Notes under the pieces: model-generated
What the model was told of the DNA's origin: nothing
The model's input: only the letters and a program-made list of their open reading frames with translations
Database searches by the model: none
Shown: positions 56,625 to 64,000 of the stretch, in pieces
Layout of the letters: each line of letters begins with the position of its first letter
How positions within the stretch are numbered: position 1 is the first letter of the stretch
Source of the DNA: Tachypleus tridentatus
Taxonomy: Eukaryota; Arthropoda; Merostomata; Xiphosura; Limulidae
Direction: 5' to 3'
Length of the DNA: 64,000 nucleotides
Assembly: GCF_004210375.1 (NCBI RefSeq)
Contig: NW_027467782.1
Location: 27,383,276 to 27,447,275 of the forward strand
Program-made: the position numbers and the translations under genes

Positions 56625-59600
56625 CTGTTTAAAACTTCAGTTAAAATGTATACCAACAATTTATGTTTGAGGAGGCTAATAATATAGTGTGTAATATGTC
56701 ATTCCTGTCTATCAATAGAGTTATGTCAACATTATTTTAGCAATAAATACTTCTTTATTTATCATTATTAAGTACTAATGAACACTCATTCAGATATTTA
56801 AAGAAGTTTTTTTGTGTTTAGTGTTAAGCATATAGCTACACAATGGGCTATCTGTACTGTACTTGTACAAACACTGAAACAAGGTTTTAAAATAATGTAA
56901 TGTGTTTCAGTACAATGTGTTGGTCCATTTCAGCTTTCTCATTATCTAAGCCAAACTTAAACTATTAAATAAGTAAATTAACAAATTTAAAACTAGCACT
57001 TTTCATTCACATATCTATCAAGCTTTAGTTTAAAAACTCAATCAAATTTACTTCCTCTGCAACATCTGAAGGCAACCCATTCAATAAGCCAACGATTCTA
57101 TTTGAAATATAAATTATCTTGATTGAAACACTGCTTCTATCTTCCCTAAATCTCTACTTGTCCCCCTCCCAAGTTCTATAATTATTTTGTTCAGTGTGAA
57201 AAATGTTGATCCATGAACATTATCAATTCTTTTTAAAATCTGAAACACTTCAATTAGACCCCTTTAACTTTTTCTAAGACAAAATATTTTTAAGGAAATA
57301 AATCTCTCCTTGTGTGACAGCCCTCCATTACAGGAATCATTCTTTGAAGCCATCAGAACAAGTTGGTGTATTTCCAGAAGTACACAAAACTCCAAATGTG
57401 GTATAATTAGTGACCAAAACAATGAAGTTATAAATTTCAGATCAGTATTCAACATTTCTTTAGATACAACCTAAAGTTCTATTTGCCCTATCCCTAGCAA
57501 TAGCACAGTGCTTGAATGGTTTTAGAGATTGATCAGCTAGTTACACCAAGATCCTTATCTTTCATGACACTATTAAGGTTATTCCTATCCAAATTATACT
57601 TAATTGGAATTATGATAACACAAAAAATTGCATTTATCATACTTAAAACCCTACTGCCGTCTATCTACTATTTCAGGTGTGGAATACTGCTTAATTATTC
57701 CTTAGTGAAAATAAACTATTCAAAATTTAGTAATGCAATCAGCAGATCCTAACTTTCCTTTATCATCCCACTAGGGTCTCACCCACATTTTAACCTTTTT
57801 CTTTACCCCTTATTGTAACTAGATCCTTAGCATTAATATTTAATTTTTACCTAAACTTTTTCAAAACATTCATTTTGATGCCCTAAGTTTCCTTATTTTT
57901 TTTATACCATAACAATTTAAATATCTTAAATTTATTATGCTTTTCTTTAATTTTTTCTTGCTCTTTATGACTCAATCTGGTTTTTATTTGCAAGCTACCC
58001 TTTTCTTTAAGGAATATTTAAAGAAGAATCTCATCTAATCAGTATCTGCAAATAACCCGGATGGATTCAATCTCCTTGCTATTACTTTTTGATATCATCA
58101 ATTTCAACAGGATGCAAATTAAATTTCACGTATAAAACCACTCCTCCTTTTGTTCTTTATCAACAACCTGTAAACCTGCATTTTAGAGAAATTTCTGTCA
58201 TCAACATCATCTATGTGCAAGTTATTCTAGTTACATCAAAATTGTCCATTCCTGTTTGTGCTGTCATCATTTATTTTATATTTCTAGCACCACAGTAGTA
58301 ACAATTAAACCTACCCTTATAACCACTTGTATCAATTCATGCATTAACTCTAAAGATGTTATTAAAATAACCAAATTTTATTTTTATTTTCTTATCTATC
58401 TTACTCTATTTGTGCTGTTGATTTTATTTTCTAGCATAACAAACCACAATTTATAATATTGCTTGCTATGTTTCTTGACCTAGAAACATTATTTTAATGT
58501 ATTAGACAAGTTTTTTTTTTGTTGTTGTTGTTGCAATGCATCTTGTGATTTGAATTGTTATCTTATATCCTGTTGTTTATCAAATGTCTCGCACTTATAG
58601 AAAGTTTAAGTGATTTAGCTAAAAATGTGTAAAGACAGTCCAAATACATTTAATACAAAGGCAGAGATGCCAACTATTTCAAATGACTGAGTGATTGTAG
58701 ACAGAGCCCTTTCACAGTTTTAGTCCTTTTAGATTTGCCAGAAACAAGACAACCTGGTGAAAGAGGCCTCTTTTTTTTCCATCTTGTGAATGATTGGTGT
58801 TTCTATGCTGCTTAGAAAACGAGAAATACCCATCTATGCGAGCACTAATTGGCTAACAAGCACTGATGGTGTAACTATGGATTCCCCCATGTACCCAATA
58901 TGGAGAAGCACCGCACTCAAACTATTGGTAGACAGAGATACAAATATTTTTTATTATTTCAAGCACAAACATGATTATTGCAAGTAGCCATTTGGACTGT
59001 CTTTTATTCATTATCAAAATTTATTTGTATCTAACTAGAAATATTCTTTTCACCCCCTTCAAGCCCTGGGGAAATAATTTATCACTTTATTGTATAGGCT
59101 TATATTGTATATAATAATTTGGGAGTTGCAACAAGTCGTAATATTTGTCTGTATGAGTGTATAGTTGTAATGAATACACCAAAATCATAATGGTTGGCAT
59201 CTCTGTAAAGGGAGCTTAGTTTTGAAACAAAATACTTATTGCTTTTAGGTTGACATTAAACCCATGACATTAACATTAGTTCAATGAAAAAATGTGATGC
59301 CATTTACTTCAAACTTTTGTTACATTGTCAATGAGCAAGGACGAATTGTTTATTTTTCTTACTGCTGAAAGTAAAGGTTGACACTGGTTTAGTAATAACC
59401 TGGGCTCTAGAGGAATTCATGTTACTGTTTTGTTTTTAAACTTATGCCTTGTAGATATTTTAATGTGATTTAGATTGCATTATGCTCTCACTCATGTCAT
59501 GAAATAGAACTGTTAATGAACAAAATCAGTTTTGTGTTGTTTACATTATTCTATCGTATATTGTTATTAATTTATTTCAACTTGACAAACACGTTAAAAC

Positions 59601-62583
59601 ACAGTTTACAGTTCTCTAATTCAAAATTTCAATAGTTAGTTCTCTTAAATAGATAAATACATAACACCAATACACATATTCAGTAAAAAACACTTAACTC
59701 ACTCATCTTGTTTGTCAATCAATAAGAACAAAGCTACACAAAGGGATATCTTTGATCTGCTCACCCAACAAAGCTTGAAGAACCCAGATAGAAAAACTGT
59801 CAACAAATTTCACAGATTCCTTCTCTTTCAGATTCTGAAGCTGAAGAACCATTCTAGGAAGACCGTTTCCATTGATTTCCCACCATCTAAGACGAACAAC
59901 TATGCCTAATGTATGATAACAGAAAGCAATATTGGAGCATCTTCTTTTAAGCCCTCAGGATTTTCTTTGGGTACTGCTGTTTTCCTCCACAACAATGTTT
60001 TGTTGTAGAATCTCAAGGTACCATTGCATACAGACAGAACTTTTCCATTTTTCATTGGCATGATTGAAAATTCTTACACTATTGTAAAGAATTTTGTGAT
60101 TTTAAGACAGGTAACAAATCCTTGATTTTTTTCCTGATTTTGTTGCATTCACTTGTGTCTTCGTTCTTAAGCATTTCTTGCCTTCAACAGGAATATTAAT
60201 GTCAGCTTTGCAGGATATCATTACCATAACAAGTCTTATTGATAAATTTAAAAAAATCAAACCACATGTAATAAAATTTGTATGCTATTCACTTTTCATT
60301 ATATTCCTTATTTAGTTATGAAATTAATATTGTTGTTATTTAACCTATCCATTTAGTTTGGACTTTTTCTTAAAACATAATGTGGTATTTCCATTTTACT
60401 TCTTAATCATCATGTAGAGACAATCACAGGTTGAACAACACGTTGTGATAATTATTAATAATCAAAATTTGTAAAAATACACTCCTTGCACCTTACAAAT
60501 TTTTGTTTGATCCTTGTTTGGGTAATGTTTATTTTTGGTGTTCTAACTGAATGGATTCACTAACCACAACTTGAAATGCAAAATATAATAAAGTTAGGAA
60601 GAAAATCTTAATTAAAAAGACAGTAAAAAGTTTCTTCAGCCGGTGTGGTCTCACTCAAGTAATAATGTTAAAATAAAGATATCAGATTTAAAATACTATT
60701 TGACATAATTATGGTTAAGGAATTTATCATAAGAATTAATATAACATTAAGATGTGTTAGTAATTTTCTTAGTTTATTAATTATTTTATTTCCTTCAACA
60801 TTATTTACAATGTGTATGATTTTAAAATTTTCTATGTGATATTGTTAGTGGTGGGTGATAACAAAGTTGCCTTCCCTCTGGGCTTTTAGCACTAAATTGG
60901 GGACAGCTAGTGCAGATAGTACTCGTTTGTTTAATAAAAATCATGTCAATTATTTGAAATAAAAATAAATAGCTTCTTTTTTTAAGATAAGCAGGAACTT
61001 ACACTATTTGTGTACTCACCACAAATATTTAAGTCTGGTTTTGTCCTTTGACTTATCGCTGTGCCACTATATCTGAAAATACTATCAAATATTGTTTAAC
61101 ATGTAGAACAGAAAACGTTTGAGCTTTGAATCTTTTATTGCTTTTATACACAATAGTGTGATCTTGGCAATTTCTGAGCAGTGGTAATACATAAACTCCA
61201 CTGTTTATTTGAAAAGAAACTTAGTTTTGCTACGATACTAAAGTTCTTATTACAGCTGAGAAACATCTAACTTTAATATGCATTGGATGTTGAATCTGCT
61301 ACATTCCCCAATCATAACAGTGAATTCAAAATAACAAAAATCTTCTCTCATGTTCTGCTGATATCATTTCCTAAAATTATATTTACTGACAATGTATGAG
61401 TGGTTTTCATCATTTGTTTGTACGTTTCATAAGGCAAGTGTTGTTATTGCATCAGTTCTATATGTGGAAGTAGTTTTAGTTGGTAAAAGATGTCTTGGCC
61501 TTACTTCCTGTGTGTTGTAAAACAAATGTTACTGTTGCAAATATAGAAATAGCTGACTCTAATTTTGCATCTGTCATAAACTTACTGTAACTCTCACTAA
61601 GTCTTTATATGTTGTTAACGAATTGCAAATAATTGTGAGGATATAACAGTGAAATGACATGATTCATGTAATTAGAGTTGATGAACGATATTTTTCAGTG
61701 TTTATTAGTTTTAGAGTAGAAATATACAATGGTTTTAATGTACTCTGTCAACTGCAAGAAATGAAACCCCAGATTTTGCCATTACATGTCAGTAAACATA
61801 TCACTAACCCTTGGTGTAGTGTTCAGTATAGAAGTGGGGGAACATGTTTAAAAAGTGTTGGTATTGTTTGTATTTATCACATTGCTAATACAATAAAACA
61901 CATTTCAGGAATATTAGCTGAAAGTTGTAAAGACATCACAGTCGTCTGGTTTCTAGTTTTCAATCAGAAACTGAAGTTTAATGAAATTGAGATTTATCAC
62001 ATTGTTGATTAACAGCTCAGAATTTGTTTCCATTATTATGAGGTTTATGATGCTGAAGCCTTTCACATTTGGAAGAACTCCATGTGATGGTTTTTGAACA
62101 CTAGATTAAAGGGTTCAGATCTGATGTAATATGGTGCTCAAACTTGGGCACTTCTAATTCCATTCCAAACATAATTTCTGAGCTAAGTACCTTAGAATTC
62201 AATGAGTGGTTAGCAGAGATAAATCCAGGCTTTGAAGAAAAGGAAATAGAACCCCGTGGAAAGTGTTTCAGATTGTCATTTACAAAATTAATTGTTGTAT
62301 ATAGACTTTCTAGACAACTTTGAACCTATAAAAAATGCCTAACAACACACTATTCAGTTGTTAAAATAATTCATTTAAATTTGTTCTTTGAAATCACAAT
62401 AAAGTAGAGCATGTTGCTAAGTGTTTCACATATATTTCTGTAACCCAAATATATATATATAAGCCATGAACCTACAACAATATTGTACATTCAAATTACA
62501 TTTATTACTTTAGAGAAAGAACTTCAGAGATTTTAAAATATAGTAACTTACAATTTTACCAAGTTTTCCATCTTTCTATTTTC
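56523..62583 (-). CDS. 3' part of an unidentified minus-strand gene (three coding exons)
   Basis: Exons 62583-62552, 61072-61003 and 56624-56523 join in phase into ENRKMENLVKL, YSGTAISQRTKPDLNICGEY.. and VEVTYDYRGTNTVCLFYEDN..., ending VEASFVLQ and TAA. Splice sites are strong (CTCTTCAG, ATT/GTAAGT, TATTTTCAG, AGT/GTAAGT, TTTAAACAG). An AATAAA lies about 30 bases after the stop. I do not recognise the protein. The last exon looks like a small beta-rich domain and the first piece is helical. The upstream part lies beyond what I can chain. The gene is tail-to-tail with nothing known and runs toward the transporter. Confidence 0.6.
56812..56895 (-). repeat. SINE-B fragment
   Basis: TTAAGCATATAGCTACACAA and TGGGCTATCTGTACTGTACT in inverse orientation. 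Confidence 0.7.
56990..57600 (-). pseudogene. LINE reverse transcriptase C-terminal remnant
   Basis: On the minus strand CAIARDRANRTLGCI, IPHLEFCV, SHKERFISLKIFCLRK and GLIEVFQILKRIDNV follow in the order seen at the end of CR1/L2-type ORF2. Frames shift repeatedly. It lies in the last intron of the unidentified gene. Sequence to about 58.1 kb may be more of the same element. Confidence 0.6.
58662..59205. mobile_element. hAT-like non-autonomous element
   Basis: Ends are CAGAGATGCCAAC and its inverse GTTGGCATCTCTG, the CAGRGRTG style of hAT transposons. Flanking 8-mers (TACAAAGG, TAAAGGGA) are not identical, so a target duplication is unproven. There is no transposase; about 544 bp. Confidence 0.5.
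59725..59770 (-). repeat. SINE-B fragment
   Basis: ACAAAGCTACACAAAGGGAT and ATCTTTGATCTGCTCACCC are the inverse 3' end only. Confidence 0.5.
59935..60050 (-). pseudogene. Protein-like open segment in the last intron of the unidentified gene
   Basis: Minus strand ATG, then about 50 codons (VLSVCNGTLRFYNKTLLWRK, EGLKEDAPILLSV) to TAG. A further open piece, FVLDGGKSMETVFLEWF, follows after two stops. There are no convincing splice borders. It is probably a relic of a mobile element or gene. Confidence 0.25.
60845..60935 (+). repeat. SINE-A fragment
   Basis: GTGGTGGGTGATAACAAAG, TTGCCTTCCCTCTGGGCTTT and AGTGCAGATAGTACTCG. Confidence 0.75.
61003..61072 (-). CDS. Unidentified gene, 70-bp exon with two possible donors
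   Basis: Acceptor GATAGTATTTTCAG. The exon reads YSGTAISQRTKPDLNICGEYTNS, then GTAAGT at 61002. A second consensus donor, GTGAGT at 61019, would end it after NIC plus one base. Only the longer form is in phase with the terminal exon at 56624. Confidence 0.6.
62105..62323 (+). CDS. Candidate exon or gene remnant, unidentified
   Basis: Plus strand, opposite to the gene whose intron contains it. After the acceptor TTTTTGAACACTAG it is open for 72 codons to TGA, with FRSDVIWCSNLGTSNSIPN and LSTLEFNEWLAEINPGFEEK. A 117-codon open frame of no recognised family lies upstream at 61659-62012. The pair could be a decayed insertion. Confidence 0.3.
   Translation: MKGFRSDVIWCSNLGTSNSIPNIISELSTLEFNEWLAEINPGFEEKEIEPRGKCFRLSFTKLIVVYRLSRQL
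62552..62583 (-). CDS. Unidentified gene, 32-bp exon
   Basis: Acceptor CATTGGTTACATCCTCTTCAG and donor ATT/GTAAGT. It reads ENRKMENLVK plus two bases of Leu. It is a micro-exon, supported mainly by the phase match with the next exon. Confidence 0.5.
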
Positions 62584-62871
62584 CTGAAGAGGATGTAACC
62601 AATGAAAGGAGGTGAAAAGCAGGATTATTTTCTGTAAGAAAAATTGATTGTTGTTTTAAGGTTATAAGCACAATAAATATTAAAACAATAATGACTTCAT
62701 TCTTTTATTTATAAAGACTGTATTTCCAATATATAAAATTTATATTTAAATATGAAAAATAAAGTTGTACCATGTGTTATTGTCTGTCATTCAGTGTTAA
62801 TTTCTATAAAATCTACAATAGCCAACAGATAAATGGCAATTACTCCAGTAAATATCACTAAAGCACTGTCT

Positions 62872-62985
62872 TGACATCCTCTGACAACTCAGTGGCAAAC
62901 ATAAGATTTTGATATCCATAGTTGGTTGAGCACATATAGCTCATTCTGTAGTTTTGCTTTTAACAGAAAAAAACAAAAACAACAC
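62872..62985 (+). repeat. SINE-B copy, old
   Basis: AACTCAGTGGCAAACATAAG, GGTTGAGCACATATAGCTCA and CTGTAGTTTTGCTTTTAAC. Confidence 0.6.
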
Positions 62986-63447
62986 TGTAAATCAATTTTG
63001 TTTAATAATGTGTGAAAAAAAATTATAAAATTGTATTTTTATTTACCCAAAAGTATACAGCAAGTAGACCCTAAGTGTAAAAATATTATAGGTTCATAAT
63101 ATTAAATTACCAGAAAGTTTTCATTATATGAGATTAGAAGTGTCTGAGTTCAGATTACCAACAAACATGCTGACCCTCAAATATGGAGCAAACAAGCAGT
63201 CACTCATTTTAACACATGTATGTAAATTAAGTATAAATATATTGCCATCATCTGCATTACAGCCAATATAAATTCAAATAAAAAATAAATTATTTCTCTA
63301 TTAGTTTACTAGCATTAGATACTTTTCACCTAAATATTTTGGGAATTTATGTTGAAAAAGAGCCATTCAGTAAAATAACATGTTTAAATGTGGTCATTAT
63401 TGTAATGTAAATCATAAACTGACCAATGAAATTAAATGTATATTTCA

Positions 63448-63585
63448 ATATGCCCCATCATTATCTAGTGTATAAAGCATTTGCTTCAAATTCTGTGACT
63501 TTTAAATCTTTTTTTAATACAAGGTTAAAGGTAGATACTCTACAAATGTAAACATATTGTAGCTTTGTTTTGTATACTGACAAAT
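63448..63585 (+). repeat. Probable old tRNA-SINE (SINE-B-like)
   Basis: TCTAGTGTATAAAGCATTTG, TGTGACTTTTAAATC and ATATTGTAGCTTTGTTTTGT. A minus-strand open frame over this block is therefore likely spurious. Confidence 0.4.
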
Positions 63586-63943
63586 TGTATCAGTGAATGC
63601 AGGAAATATAGTTAAACAGTACAAATTTGATGGAGGAAGCCAAATCAAACCTTACAGTTAGTAATTTGGAATTTTATGAGTTATTCTATCCAGACAAATA
63701 AGCTTGAAACCATATTATGACATTTATAACTTTATTTTGTATGAAATTTTGGATTAATTATCACAATTTTCAAAAGTGATGGACAAGATTAATACTGAAA
63801 ATTCAGGAAATATTAGTAAAAAAGGAGAGCTATCTGCAGGAAAACTAACTGAAGTGAAACCATTGAGTTACTTTAATATATATACAATCAAAGAATAATT
63901 TCTAAAGCATATTTCATGAGTGCTTTCCAATTAAACAACCTAC

Positions 63944-64000
63944 CTAAAGCCAGAATACTTTGATTATCACGAGACAGAACTATTGCATTCAGGTTTGTAA
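63944..64000 (-). CDS. Possible upstream exon, cut by the window edge
   Basis: The minus strand reads TNLNAIVLSRDNQSILALG before a GTAGGT donor. The pattern resembles one WD40 beta-propeller strand set, but the piece is too short to be sure. It may belong to the gene ending at 56523. At least one linking exon would be missing. Confidence 0.35.

Larger units (their letters stand above)
62590..63943. other. Intronic sequence of the unidentified gene
   Basis: Between the 32-bp exon and the possible edge exon. Two SINE-B-like repeats (62872, 63448) were recognised. A linking exon must lie here if 63944-64000 belongs to the same gene, but I could not find one convincingly. Confidence 0.4.

Noticed and set aside
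63470-63580. Minus-strand open frame that would fit in phase after the edge exon at 63944
   Set aside because: The underlying DNA resembles an old tRNA-derived SINE (TGTAGCTTTGTTTTGT end), so the open frame is probably coincidental.

Overview
This is an animal nuclear genome window: AT-rich, with split genes carrying GT/AG introns, tRNA-derived SINEs, Tc1/mariner-type DNA transposons, old LINE fragments and many minisatellites. The ~280-bp SINE, present about two dozen times, is one I associate from memory with horseshoe crabs (Limulus/Tachypleus). A chelicerate, probably a horseshoe crab, is therefore my best guess, but it is not verified.

1-29.5 kb is repeat-dominated. It holds two tRNA-derived SINE families (here SINE-A, about 280 bp, and SINE-B, about 115 bp). 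It also holds a foldback repeat with a hammerhead-ribozyme-like core (2.2-3.2 kb), two sister Tc1-like elements separated only by four 82-bp tandem units (11.2-14.2 kb), an eroded Tc1-like fragment (21.8-22.4 kb) and several minisatellites. The largest minisatellite is a ~3.9-kb array of ~37-bp units at 25.5-29.4 kb. A few protein-like stretches (17.9-18.3, 23.7-23.8 and 24.5-24.9 kb) are reported cautiously.

29.5-43.0 kb is the one clearly identified gene. It is a minus-strand SLC6 neurotransmitter transporter whose 14 coding exons I could chain by splice sites and phase from ATG at 42984 to TAA at 29566, about 616 codons. Transmembrane segments 1, 3, 6, 8 and 10 and the conserved loops match the GAT-1 (GABA transporter) branch best. 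However, several residues of the substrate and sodium sites are changed, and one G-run breaks the frame at the start of exon 11. Its introns hold SINE copies, a Tc1-like element with ~200-bp inverted ends, and minisatellites. A ~107-bp tandem repeat lies just upstream of the first coding exon.

43-64 kb holds a second, unidentified minus-strand gene. Its last three coding exons (62583-62552, 61072-61003, 56624-56523) join in phase and end in a stop codon followed by AATAAA. A possible upstream exon is cut by the window edge at 64 kb. Its last intron contains a LINE fragment and a hAT-like non-autonomous element. Other protein-like open segments occur at 47.7, 49.7, 60.0 and 62.1 kb, but none could be tied to a gene. 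Apart from the two genes, the window is mainly mobile-element debris and tandem repeats.
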